DNA of 64,000 nt from Planomonospora sp. ID82291 (lineage in GTDB: Bacteria > Actinomycetota > Actinomycetes > Streptosporangiales > Streptosporangiaceae). The notes beneath the pieces are model-generated. The model saw only the letters and a list, made by a program, of their open reading frames with translations, did no database searches and was not told the DNA's origin. Both the position numbers and the translations under genes were made by a program. Below, piece by piece: positions 9,128-17,152 of the stretch (positions are counted from its first letter, which is position 1; every line of letters starts with the position of its first letter). The stretch covers positions 1,116,001 to 1,180,000 of the forward strand of contig NZ_JABTEX010000001.1 of the NCBI RefSeq assembly GCF_015711645.1. Direction: 5' to 3'.

Positions 9128-10591
9128 TCACGGCACCTCGAGGATGAGGCGTCCGCCCTTGCCCAGCGTGTACCGCACGTCCCGCCCGGCCTGCTCCCCC
9201 GGCTCGCCCTCCGCCGTCAGCGGACCCCGCACCGGCCCCTCCCGGCGCAGCCGGCCCAGGGAGACCTGCCCGTGCAGGGTCCACCGTCCCGGCGGGAGGT
9301 CCTCCAGGGCGATCTCGGCGGCGAACCCCCCGCCCTCCCCCTGCTCCACCCGCACGGGGACGCGCCCGCGCGCCCCGGGACCGGCCAGCCAGAGCCGGAC
9401 CTCGCCCGGCTGCTCCTCCAGGTGCCTGATCCCCGCCCGCCCCTCCAGCAGGAGCCTCCCTTCCGACCAGCGGGCCTCCTCCGCGACCGCCCGCAGGGCC
9501 AGTTCGTCCCCCACCTCGTACACGCGGTCGGGGATCCCGCGCGACCGGTCGCGGAAGAACGGATAGGCCGCGTACCACCGGCGGCCGCACAGCCCCCGCC
9601 GGACGACCCGCACCTCCTCCTCCTGGCGGAACCTGCACACCTCGCGCAGCTCGGCGACCATGCGGTGCCGCAGGAGATGCAGCTCCAGCCTCCGGACGAC
9701 GGGCAGCTCCGCGACGGCCGCCGGGTCGAGGGCGGCCAGGCAGGGGTCGACGATCGCGAACAGCGCGTCCAGGTCCTCCTCCGCGGCCACCGCGATCGCC
9801 TCCCCCGCCAGCCGCAGGTCCCACGACGCGATCATCTGGTCGAGCACCCTCCGCAACGACGGCGCCCGCTCGGCGACGAACCCCTGGACCGCGCGGACCG
9901 AGGCGATGCGGTCGCGCACGTTGGTCACCTCGGTCCGCCGCTGGGTTATCGAGGTCGGGCGCAGCCGCCAGTGGTAGACGACGTCGGCGAGCACGTCGAC
10001 GCTCGACGCGAGGACGTGGGCGGGAATCGTCACGGGCGCGTCCTCGTAGAGGCCCTCGGGGAACGCGAACCCGTGCCGGTCCCAGAAGGAGCGGCGGTAC
10101 ACCTTGTTCCAGGCCGTGCGGTCGTGGACGAGGTTCGTCTTGCGGGAGATGTGCGTGCCGTGCACGGTCCGCCGGAACATCCGGCGGTGCAGGCCCGACG
10201 GCGCGCTCTCCTCGGCGGTGAACCGGTGGACGGCCCCGGAGGCGAAGTCCGATCCGCTCCGCTCCAGGCTTCCCACCATCGCGGCGTAGGCCCCGGCGGG
10301 CAGGACGTCGTCGCTGTCGGCGAACGCGAGATAGGCGCCCCTGGCGTGCCCGACCCCGGTGTTGCGGGCCGGTCCCAGCCCGCGGTTCTCCTGCTGGACG
10401 AGGCGGAACCTCCGGTCGGCCGCGGCGAACTCCTTGGCGATGACCGCGCTGCCGTCCGTCGATCCGTCGTCGACCATGACGACCTCGAGATCGGTGAGCG
10501 TCTGCTCCGCCAGGGACGTCAGGCATTCCCGGAGGTACTCCTCCACCTCGAAGAACGGGACGACGACGCTGAGCAAAGGGGTTTTCAACAA
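9128..10591 (-). CDS. Glycosyltransferase family 2 with C-terminal beta-rich extension
   Basis: A 487-residue inverting GT-A glycosyltransferase. The N-terminal 110 residues carry the fold: LLSVVVPFFEVEEYLREC at residue 6, VDDGSTDGS near 40, NRGLGPARNTG near 69 and the DXD-containing ADSDD near 91. AWNKVYRRSFW near 164 and the acidic YEDAP near 185 complete the usual catalytic region. Residues beyond about 330 form a separate, probably beta-sheet domain that also occurs in other GT2 proteins of wall-polymer loci, including the middle of the first gene here. TTG 10591 is taken as start because GGAGG lies six bases ahead. The gene faces away from pseI, leaving about 200 bp for two divergent promoters. 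The sugar is unknown. Confidence 0.83.
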   Translation of the reverse strand: MLKTPLLSVVVPFFEVEEYLRECLTSLAEQTLTDLEVVMVDDGSTDGSAVIAKEFAAADRRFRLVQQENRGLGPARNTGVGHARGAYLAFADSDDVLPAGAYAAMVGSLERSGSDFASGAVHRFTAEESAPSGLHRRMFRRTVHGTHISRKTNLVHDRTAWNKVYRRSFWDRHGFAFPEGLYEDAPVTIPAHVLASSVDVLADVVYHWRLRPTSITQRRTEVTNVRDRIASVRAVQGFVAERAPSLRRVLDQMIASWDLRLAGEAIAVAAEEDLDALFAIVDPCLAALDPAAVAELPVVRRLELHLLRHRMVAELREVCRFRQEEEVRVVRRGLCGRRWYAAYPFFRDRSRGIPDRVYEVGDELALRAVAEEARWSEGRLLLEGRAGIRHLEEQPGEVRLWLAGPGARGRVPVRVEQGEGGGFAAEIALEDLPPGRWTLHGQVSLGRLRREGPVRGPLTAEGEPGEQAGRDVRYTLGKGGRLILEVP

Positions 10592-10797
10592 AAGGTTCCT
10601 CCAGTGCGCGAGGACCGGTGAGTCGCCGCTCAGGATGCCCCTCCGGTGAGCGGCGGCGGTGGAAGCTGCTCCCCGCTGGCCCGCTCTTTGCCGAACCGTG
10701 GGCCGTCCGCCGCACCGCTCGCTACGCTCGGCGATGGCACCTAGTCGTCACCCTCCGCACCGGTGCCGACGCGCCATGTGACGCGAGAGAGGAAATC

Positions 10798-11841
10798 ATG
10801 ATCTCGATAGACGGCCGGCCGATCGGCCCCGGCCACGCGCCCTTCGTGATCGCGGAGATGTCCGGCAACCACAACGGCGACCTGGACCGGGCGCTCGCCA
10901 TCGTCGACGCCGTGGCCGACGCCGGAGCGCACGCCCTCAAACTGCAGACCTACCGCGCCGACACCATCACCGTGGACGTCGACGGTCCCGCCTTCCGGAT
11001 CAGCGACGGTCACGCGCTGTGGGGCGGCGACACGCTCTACCGGCTCTACGAGCGCGCCCACACCCCGTGGGAATGGCATGAACCGATCTTCCGCCGGGCC
11101 CGGGAGAGGGGGCTGGCGGCCTTCTCCTCCCCGTTCGACCCGACGGCGATCGACCTGCTGGAGTCGCTGGACGCGCCGGCCTACAAGATCGCCTCTTCGG
11201 AGATCGTGGACCTGCCGCTGATCAGGCTCGCGGCGGGCACGGGCAAGCCTCTGATCATCTCCACCGGGATGGCCACGGTCGGGGAGATCCACGCGGCCGT
11301 CGAGGCGGCCCGCGAGGCGGGCTGCACGCAGCTGGCGGTGCTGGCCTGCACCGCCAGCTACCCCGCCTCCCCGGCGGACAGCAACCTGCGCGCCCTCCCC
11401 CTGCTCGCGGACGTCACCGGCGCCGTCGTCGGGGTCTCCGACCACACTCCGGGGGTGGGCGCCGCCCTCGCCGCGGTCGCCCTGGGCGCGTCCCTGATCG
11501 AGAAGCACGTCACGACGGCGCGGGCCGACGGAGGGGTGGACTCCGCCTTCTCCCTCGAACCGGCCGAGCTCGCGACGCTGGTCGTCGAGAGCGAGCGGGC
11601 CTGGCAGTCGCTGGGCGCCGTGCGGATCGGTCCGCGCGCGAGCGAGCGCGAGGGGCTGCGGTTCCGCCGCTCCCTCTACGTCGTGGCCGACGTCCGCGCG
11701 GGCGAGCCGGTCAGCGGACGCAACGTCCGCTCGATCCGGCCCGCGGGCGGCCTGTCCCCCGCCGCGATGCCCCAGGTCACCGGACGCCGCTTCACCCGGG
11801 ACGTCCCGATGGGCACCCCGCTGACCTGGGATCTGATCTGA
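10798..11841 (+). CDS. pseI: Pseudaminic acid synthase (NeuB family)
   Basis: A 347-residue cytosolic enzyme that condenses phosphoenolpyruvate with a 6-deoxy-2,4-diacetamido sugar to give the nine-carbon acid. NeuB TIM-barrel motifs are in order: FVIAEMSGNHNGD at residue 16, LKLQTYRADTIT near 48, YKIASSEI near 128, STGMAT near 150, VSDHTPG near 210 and LIEKHVT near 235. The C-terminal 70 residues are an antifreeze-like SAF domain with RRSLYVVADVRAGE. NeuB, LegI and PseI share this layout; I call PseI because pseB, pseC, pseG, pseF and pseH homologues surround it. ATG 10798 follows GAGAGGAAATC. The last 50 bases overlap the convergent pseG gene. Confidence 0.88.
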   Translation: MISIDGRPIGPGHAPFVIAEMSGNHNGDLDRALAIVDAVADAGAHALKLQTYRADTITVDVDGPAFRISDGHALWGGDTLYRLYERAHTPWEWHEPIFRRARERGLAAFSSPFDPTAIDLLESLDAPAYKIASSEIVDLPLIRLAAGTGKPLIISTGMATVGEIHAAVEAAREAGCTQLAVLACTASYPASPADSNLRALPLLADVTGAVVGVSDHTPGVGAALAAVALGASLIEKHVTTARADGGVDSAFSLEPAELATLVVESERAWQSLGAVRIGPRASEREGLRFRRSLYVVADVRAGEPVSGRNVRSIRPAGGLSPAAMPQVTGRRFTRDVPMGTPLTWDLI

Positions 11842-12805
11842 TCGCGCCCAGCAGCGCGTCCGCCACCCGTGCCCGGCCCCTGCCGTCGACCAGGGCCCGC
11901 CCGCGCTCGCCGTACCGGCGCCGCAGGAGGGGATCGGTGAGCAGGTCCCGCAGCAGGGGGACCGCCTCCTCGGCGGCGGTCCCGGGCCCGAGGCCGGCGG
12001 CCAGCCCGCGGCCCACCACCTCGTCGTAGCCGATCAGCTGGTTCTCGGCGACCCAGGTGAGCCCGGCGGGCACGCCCAGGTGGAGCAGCTCCCAGGTGGA
12101 CGTCCCGGTGGCGGTGATCACCAGGTCCGCCCCGGCCATGAGGGCGGGCAGAGCGTCGGTGGGCGGGATCACGGTGATCTGCGGGCGGGACGGGATCGGA
12201 CGCGCGCTGACCACGGTGGCGGTGAAGGGCGCCCCGGTGCCCGCCAGCGCCTCCGCCCAGCGGGGGGCCACCCCGGCGGCGTCGGTGCCGCCGAAGAAGC
12301 AGAGCACCCGCGCAGGCCCCTCCCCCGGCCTGGCCCGCAGCCGCCGTACGGCGTCGCGGAGCAGGACGTACCCCGCTCCGGCGAGGCGGACCGACCCCTC
12401 CGGGACCGGGACGTCCCGCTCCTCGGCCCCGAGGTTCTGGTCGAGGTACAGATCGGCGGACTGCCCGCGCAGGTCGCCGTCCACGACGGCCAGGACCCGC
12501 AGGCCGGACTCCCGCAGCGCGGCACCGGTGCCGGGGTCGAGCGTGTAGGAGTCGAGCACGACCCCGTCCAGGGCCAGGTCCCGCGCCTGCCCGGCGAGGG
12601 CCCGCGGCTCCGGGGCGGCGGGGACCAGCGGCAGCCCTCTGCTCACGAGCTGGCCCGCCGCCCACGGCAGGCCGCCCAGGTCGCCCAGGAACACGACCTG
12701 CACGCCCCGGCCCGCCAGCTCCTCCGCCAGGGCGACGCACCTCACCAGGTGGCCGACCCCGATGAGGGGGCCGGCGTCGCAGCGGATCCCGATGCGCGGG
12801 CTCAC
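11792..12805 (-). CDS. pseG: UDP-2,4-diacetamido-2,4,6-trideoxy-L-altropyranose hydrolase
   Basis: A 337-residue GT-B-fold hydrolase that removes UDP from the pathway intermediate, giving the free sugar used by PseI. The PseG N-terminal signature RIGIRCDAGPLIGVGHLVRC is at residue 3, with the catalytic-site His of GVGHLVRC. The donor-binding half has CFFGGTDAAG near 175 and TATGTSTWELLHLGVPA near 240. GTG 12805 overlaps the upstream pseF TGA as GTGA, and GGAGG lies just ahead, so the two are translationally coupled. The C-terminal ~20 residues run antisense into pseI and look like a read-through tail. Specificity for the altro sugar is inferred from the family and the neighbours. Confidence 0.86.
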   Translation of the reverse strand: MSPRIGIRCDAGPLIGVGHLVRCVALAEELAGRGVQVVFLGDLGGLPWAAGQLVSRGLPLVPAAPEPRALAGQARDLALDGVVLDSYTLDPGTGAALRESGLRVLAVVDGDLRGQSADLYLDQNLGAEERDVPVPEGSVRLAGAGYVLLRDAVRRLRARPGEGPARVLCFFGGTDAAGVAPRWAEALAGTGAPFTATVVSARPIPSRPQITVIPPTDALPALMAGADLVITATGTSTWELLHLGVPAGLTWVAENQLIGYDEVVGRGLAAGLGPGTAAEEAVPLLRDLLTDPLLRRRYGERGRALVDGRGRARVADALLGAIRSDPRSAGCPSGRPG

Positions 12806-13530
12806 GCCTCCTGCAGCGCCTTCTGCTCGACGTGCGCGTTGAGCGCCCGCACCTCCGGACGGTCCCGCAGCCAGCGCACGAGCGCGCCGACGGGGACGGG
12901 CCGGTCTCCGAACTCCCGCACCACCCGCCCGATCACGTTCCAGTCCTCCTCGGTGTCGAGGGTGACCCGCAGGTCGGCGGCCTCGGGGGGGTAGGTCAGC
13001 CCCATGATCCGGAAGTCGTCCGGCCGGGTGTGGACGTACGACGTCACGTGCGTCCGGTGGTAGGCGTCCGCCTCGCGGTCCGCCCTCTCCAGGGCGGCCC
13101 TGCCGACGATCTCCACGTCCGTGCCGCGCGGCAGGGTGCGGGGCAGGGCGGTGCTGAGGTAGTCGAGGCCGGGGACGGCCCGGTAGACCAGGGCCGCCTC
13201 GCGGATCACCGCCGGGTCGAGCAGCGGGCAGTCCGCGGTGAAGCGCATCACCGCGTCGCCCGGACGGCCGGCCAGCGCGGCCGTGAAGCGGGTGAGCACG
13301 TCGTCGACCGGGCCCCGGCTGCAGGCCGCGCCCAGCCGCGCGCACTCGGCCTCGACCGCGTCGTCCGCCGCCTCCGCGGTGGTCGCGACCAGCAGCTCGT
13401 CGACCGCCCGCGACTCCCGGACGGCCCGGACCACCCACCCCAGGACCGAGCGGCCGGACAGCTCGCGGAGGACCTTGCCGGGCAGCCGCGTGGACCCCGT
13501 CCGCGCCTGCACGATTCCGATAATACGCAC
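12802..13530 (-). CDS. pseF: CMP-pseudaminate cytidylyltransferase, SpsF-like
   Basis: A 242-residue nucleotidyltransferase predicted to activate pseudaminic acid with CTP. The N-terminal GIVQARTGSTRLPGKVL is the sugar-nucleotidyltransferase loop, and MRFTADCPLLDP near residue 95 carries the metal-binding Asp. This is the spore-coat SpsF branch, which serves as PseF in Gram-positive clusters, rather than the NeuA branch. GTG 13530 is preceded by GGGG at five bases. It is the first gene of a two-gene unit with pseG and diverges from pseB across about 105 bp. SpsF-like proteins are also annotated only as glycosyltransferase-like, so the activity rests partly on context. Confidence 0.84.
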   Translation of the reverse strand: MRIIGIVQARTGSTRLPGKVLRELSGRSVLGWVVRAVRESRAVDELLVATTAEAADDAVEAECARLGAACSRGPVDDVLTRFTAALAGRPGDAVMRFTADCPLLDPAVIREAALVYRAVPGLDYLSTALPRTLPRGTDVEIVGRAALERADREADAYHRTHVTSYVHTRPDDFRIMGLTYPPEAADLRVTLDTEEDWNVIGRVVREFGDRPVPVGALVRWLRDRPEVRALNAHVEQKALQEA

Positions 13531-13635
13531 CGATGCCCCATTCCCCGTGTGACACTGTGTGCTGGCCAGGTCGCGCTATGCTACCGGGCCAGTCCGGCCG
13601 ACCACAGTGCGTAATGACAAGTACGGGGGAACCTC
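13531..13635. promoter_or_regulatory. Divergent promoter region pseF-pseG / pseB-pseC
   Basis: The 105-bp gap separates two divergent pathway units. It contains CGCGCTATGC (13572-13581), a ten-base string repeated exactly at 21528-21537 ahead of the capsule-like operon. Read on the plus strand TATGCT could serve as a -10 for pseB; read on the minus strand TAGCAT could serve pseF. GGGGGAAC precedes the pseB ATG. Confidence 0.4.
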
Positions 13636-14619
13636 ATGAGCATACTCACTGGTTCGTCAATCCTGATCACCGGAGGGACGGGCTCCTTCGGCAAGGCCTT
13701 CATCCGGTACGCCCTGGACAACCTGGACCCCCGCCGTCTGGTCGTCATCTCCCGCGACGAGCTGAAGCAGTACGAGGCGCGGCAGCTGTTCGGGGACGAC
13801 GAGCGGCTGCGCTGGTTCATCGGCGACATCCGCGACCGGGAGCGGCTCACCCGCGCGATGCACGGCGTCGAGTACGTCGTGCACGCCGGCGCCCTCAAGC
13901 AGGTCGACACCGCCGAGTACAACCCCTTCGAGTACGTCCGGACCAACGTCGCCGGATCGCAGAACGTCATCGAGGCGGCCATCGACTGCGGGGTCCGCAA
14001 GGTCGTGGCGCTCTCCACCGACAAGGCGTCCAGCCCCATCAACCTGTACGGCGCGACCAAGCTCGTCGCCGACAAGCTGTTCGTCTCGGCCAACCACTAC
14101 GCCGCGGCCTTCCCCACCCGGTTCTCGGTCGTCCGCTACGGCAACGTCGTCGGCAGCCGCGGCTCGGTCGTGCCGTTCTTCCTCCGGCTGGCGCGCGAGG
14201 GCGCGAGCATCCCGATCACCGACAAGCGCATGACCCGCTTCTGGATCACCCTGGAGGACGCGGTGCGCTTCGTGATCGACTCCTTCGACATGATGCAGGG
14301 CGGCGAGCTCTACGTGCCGCGGATCCCCAGCATGCGGGTGACCGACCTGGCCGAGGCCCTCGCGCCGCAGAGCCCCACCTACGAGATCGGGATCCGCCCC
14401 GGCGAGAAACTGCACGAGGAGATGATCGCGCCGGACGACGGGCGCCGCACGCTCCGCCTGCCCGACCGCTACGTCGTCCAGCCCACCATCGCGACCTGGG
14501 GCTACGTCCCCCCGCAGGGCGGCACCGCGCTCCCCGAGGGGTTCGCCTACCGCTCCGACACCAACGACCGGTGGCTCTCGGTCGACCAGCTCCGCGCCAT
14601 GGCCGCGGTAGGGGTCTGA
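13636..14619 (+). CDS. pseB: UDP-GlcNAc 4,6-dehydratase, C5-inverting
   Basis: A 327-residue short-chain dehydrogenase that starts the pathway: UDP-GlcNAc to UDP-2-acetamido-2,6-dideoxy-L-arabino-hexos-4-ulose. The NADP loop GGTGSFGKAF is at residues 13-22. The catalytic triad of the FlaA1/PseB family is intact: STDKASSPINLYG gives Asp129, Lys130 and Tyr138, close to the positions in the Helicobacter enzyme. Length matches the family. SRDELKQYE near residue 39 is another PseB signature. ATG 13636 follows GGGGGAACCTC. The stop shares its last base with the pseC start. Confidence 0.93.
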   Translation: MSILTGSSILITGGTGSFGKAFIRYALDNLDPRRLVVISRDELKQYEARQLFGDDERLRWFIGDIRDRERLTRAMHGVEYVVHAGALKQVDTAEYNPFEYVRTNVAGSQNVIEAAIDCGVRKVVALSTDKASSPINLYGATKLVADKLFVSANHYAAAFPTRFSVVRYGNVVGSRGSVVPFFLRLAREGASIPITDKRMTRFWITLEDAVRFVIDSFDMMQGGELYVPRIPSMRVTDLAEALAPQSPTYEIGIRPGEKLHEEMIAPDDGRRTLRLPDRYVVQPTIATWGYVPPQGGTALPEGFAYRSDTNDRWLSVDQLRAMAAVGV

Positions 14620-15743
14620 TGCTCCCCTACGGCCGCCAGTCGATCACCGACGAGGACGTCGAGGCGGTCGCCGAGGTGCTCCGCGGCGACTGGCTGACGA
14701 CCGGTCCCGCGGTCGGCGCGTTCGAGGCCGAGCTCGCCCGGTGGACGGGCGGCGTGCCGTGCGTCAGCGTCACCTCGGGCACCGCCGCGCTCCACGTGGC
14801 CTACGCCGCGGCCGGGATCACGGCGGGCGACCAGGTCGTCGCCTCCCCGATGACGTTCGTCGCCACCGCGGCCACGGCCGCGCTGCTGGGCGCCGAGGTC
14901 GTCTTCGCCGACGTCGAGCCGGACACCGCCAACCTCGACCCCGACGCCGTGCGGGCGGTGACCACCCCGCGGACCCGGGTGATCGCCGCGGTCGACTACG
15001 CCGGCCATCCCGCCGACTACGACGAGCTGCGCACGGCGGCCGACGACGTGGGCGCCCTGCTGCTGGACGACGCCGCCCACTCGATCGGCTCGACCTACAA
15101 GGACCGGCCGATCGGGTCGGTCGCCGACCTCACCACGTTCTCCTTCTTCCCCACCAAGACCGTGACGACGGCCGAGGGCGGGGCCGTGGCGGCGAGGAAC
15201 CCCGAGCACCTCCTGCGCGCGGCGCGGTTCAGGAACCACGGCCTGGTGCGGGAACCCGAGCACCAGCGCGACCCCGACCACGGAGGCTGGCACCAGGAGG
15301 TGCACGCCTTCGGGCTGAACTACCGCCTGCCCGACGTGCTGTGCGCCCTGGGCGTCAGCCAGCTGAGGCGGCTGGCCGCGTTCCGCGACCGCAGGACCGC
15401 GCTGGTCGCGCGGTACGACACGGCGCTCGCCGGCGTCCCGGGGCTGAGCCTGCCGCCGCGGCGGGCCTACGTGTCCCCCTCCTGGCACCTGTACCCGGTC
15501 CGGATCCACGACGGCCGCCGCCGGGAGGTGTACGACCGCATGCGGCGGGCCGGGATCGGCGTGCAGGTCAACTACGTCCCCGCCTACTGGCATCCGGTCT
15601 TCGAGGGCCTCGGGTACCGGCGGGGCATGTGCCCCAACGCCGAGGCCTTCTACGCCGAGCAGCTCTCGCTGCCGCTCTACCCGGGGCTCTCCGAGGCCGA
15701 CCAGGACCGCGTCGTGGACGCGCTCGCCGCGATCCTGCGCTGA
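14619..15743 (+). CDS. pseC: UDP-4-amino-4,6-dideoxy-N-acetyl-L-altrosamine transaminase
   Basis: A 374-residue PLP-dependent sugar aminotransferase of the DegT/DnrJ/EryC1 family; it aminates C4 of the PseB product using glutamate. The PLP lysine is Lys180 in SFFPTKTVTTAEGG, and the cofactor-pyridine Asp is in LLDDAAHSIGS near 150. LPYGRQSITDEDVEAV at the N-terminus and GVQVNYVPAYWHPVF near 307 are typical PseC segments. ATG 14619 overlaps the pseB stop by one base (TGATG), so the genes are coupled. A strong hairpin three bases after the stop ends the unit. Confidence 0.92.
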   Translation: MLPYGRQSITDEDVEAVAEVLRGDWLTTGPAVGAFEAELARWTGGVPCVSVTSGTAALHVAYAAAGITAGDQVVASPMTFVATAATAALLGAEVVFADVEPDTANLDPDAVRAVTTPRTRVIAAVDYAGHPADYDELRTAADDVGALLLDDAAHSIGSTYKDRPIGSVADLTTFSFFPTKTVTTAEGGAVAARNPEHLLRAARFRNHGLVREPEHQRDPDHGGWHQEVHAFGLNYRLPDVLCALGVSQLRRLAAFRDRRTALVARYDTALAGVPGLSLPPRRAYVSPSWHLYPVRIHDGRRREVYDRMRRAGIGVQVNYVPAYWHPVFEGLGYRRGMCPNAEAFYAEQLSLPLYPGLSEADQDRVVDALAAILR

Positions 15744-15745
15744 CC

Positions 15746-15804
15746 GCGCCCACGGCGCCGCCCGGGTCCTCCGCGGAAGGGGGCCCGGGCGGCGCCGTGG
15801 GCGC
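15746..15804. terminator. 21-bp stem-loop between convergent units
   Basis: Perfect 21-bp arms (15746-15766 and 15784-15804) enclose a 17-base loop directly after pseC and before the convergent operon at 15920. It is the longest perfect hairpin seen in the window and should work in both directions. Confidence 0.85.
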
Positions 15805-15834
15805 ACCGCCCTCCCGCGGCGCTTCCCGCGAGTC

Positions 15835-15926
15835 TCCCGCGGCCTCCTCACGGGGGTTTCCCGGGGGGCCTCCTCACGGGTTTCCCGGGGGGTCTTCTCA
15901 CGGGCTTCTCACGGGCTTCTCACGGG
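15835..15926. repeat. CTCACGGG short tandem repeats
   Basis: The spacer after the terminator is a run of degenerate units built on CTTCTCACGGG / CTCCTCACGGG with GTTTCCCGGGGG spacers, about five to six copies. The last copies run into the 3' end of the gene at 15920. No gene is visible in it. Confidence 0.7.
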
Positions 15927-17152
15927 GCCAGGCGGGACACCGAGACGAGCGACGGGACGAGACGGTCGCAGATCCGGGCCCCGGAGGACACCACCACCAG
16001 GGCCGGAGAGCTCAGCGGTTCGGGGAACTCCAGCCGCAGACCCTGCCGCCCCTCCCGGAGCACCCGGACCGGGATCTCCCCGCCGCTCTCCAGGTCGAGG
16101 ACGACGATCCCGTCGACCGCCATGGCGTGCAGGTGCGCGGCCATGCTGTACGGAACGGCGGACAGCCGCCCCAGGACGCCGCGCGCCTTCCTGCGCACCA
16201 CCCGGCGCACCCGCAGGGAGCGGGCCCCGAGGAGCCGGTCACGGCCCTCCTCGGCCGCGGGCACGCCCTTCCTCCCCTTCGGAAGCCGTCCCTCCACGCC
16301 CTGGAGCCGCCGGACGGCGGCGGCCTGGGCGCGCGGACGGGCGTCGGCGCCCCGCATGCCCAGGTGGAGCCCGATCCGCCCCACCGCGGAACGCTCCCCG
16401 AACGGCGGCGGGTTGACCACGACGATGCCCCCGCTCAGGCGCCGCGGCCCCGGTCCGGCGCCGCGGAGCACGCCGCCGGCGCTGACCAGCGAGGTCGCCT
16501 CGCAGCTCACCCCGTCGACCAGCGCCGGGAGGGGCCGTCCGAGGGCGGCCGGGACGTCGCCGAACTCCACGCGGTCGATGCGGACCCCGACCGCGCTCGA
16601 CGGCATGACCCTCCCCGTCACCGCCTCCCTGACCGACGGCGGGGTACGGCGCCACCCCTCGACGTCGGCCACTTCGAGGCAGAGGAGCCCGTCCGGGGGG
16701 ACCTCGTCGGCGGCGAGGTCGAACTCCACCGTCGCGTACGGCCGCCGCCTCGCCTCGCGCGAGTCGAGCACGACGCACTGCCGGAGCGTCCCCTGGGAGC
16801 GTATCTGGAGCAGGCGGGGCAGCCGCGCCCGCCCGGCGGCGCCCTCGGAATCCTCAGAGCCCTCGGGGCCCTCGGGGCCCTCGGGGCCCTCGGCGTCCTT
16901 CAGCCAGGCCTTGACGGCCTTGTTGTCGATGGAGAGCCGGACGCGGACCCGCACCCCCGCCTCGCCGCCGAGCACCTTGAACCCGGCCAGGCCGGAGGAG
17001 GCGAACCTCCCGACGTAGCGCGTGCCCCGGTAGATCTGGTCGGTGACCTGGAAGCCGGAGGTCCGGCCGCTCTCGACGACGACCGGTGGGACCAGGGGTT
17101 CCACCGCGCTCTCGTGAACGGTCGCGAATCCGGTGCCGATGGCCGTGTTCAT
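15920..17152 (-). CDS. Uncharacterised protein of the pseudaminate locus
   Basis: A 410-residue protein I do not recognise. It has no signal peptide and no clear membrane helix. The N-terminal half looks beta-rich (TRYVGRFASSGLAGFKVLGG, VRVRVRLSIDNKAVKAWL). Residues about 88-103 are a collagen-like GPEGPEGPEG stretch coded by a short DNA repeat. The middle (VVVNPPPFGERSAVGRIGLH) resembles nothing I can name; the C-terminal half is basic, then ends in two short beta-like segments. It is the last gene of a four-gene operon: its ATG lies directly beside the upstream stop codon with no spacer. Because the operon carries a capsule-type transferase it probably takes part in making, modifying or displaying the same polymer. 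Confidence 0.6.
   Translation of the reverse strand: MNTAIGTGFATVHESAVEPLVPPVVVESGRTSGFQVTDQIYRGTRYVGRFASSGLAGFKVLGGEAGVRVRVRLSIDNKAVKAWLKDAEGPEGPEGPEGSEDSEGAAGRARLPRLLQIRSQGTLRQCVVLDSREARRRPYATVEFDLAADEVPPDGLLCLEVADVEGWRRTPPSVREAVTGRVMPSSAVGVRIDRVEFGDVPAALGRPLPALVDGVSCEATSLVSAGGVLRGAGPGPRRLSGGIVVVNPPPFGERSAVGRIGLHLGMRGADARPRAQAAAVRRLQGVEGRLPKGRKGVPAAEEGRDRLLGARSLRVRRVVRRKARGVLGRLSAVPYSMAAHLHAMAVDGIVVLDLESGGEIPVRVLREGRQGLRLEFPEPLSSPALVVVSSGARICDRLVPSLVSVSRLAP

Noticed and set aside
10798-15743. Legionaminic or sialic acid pathway instead of pseudaminic acid
   Set aside because: The dehydratase is the C5-inverting PseB type with Asp129/Lys130/Tyr138 and a PseG hydrolase is present; a NeuC-type epimerase and a GDP-sugar route are absent.
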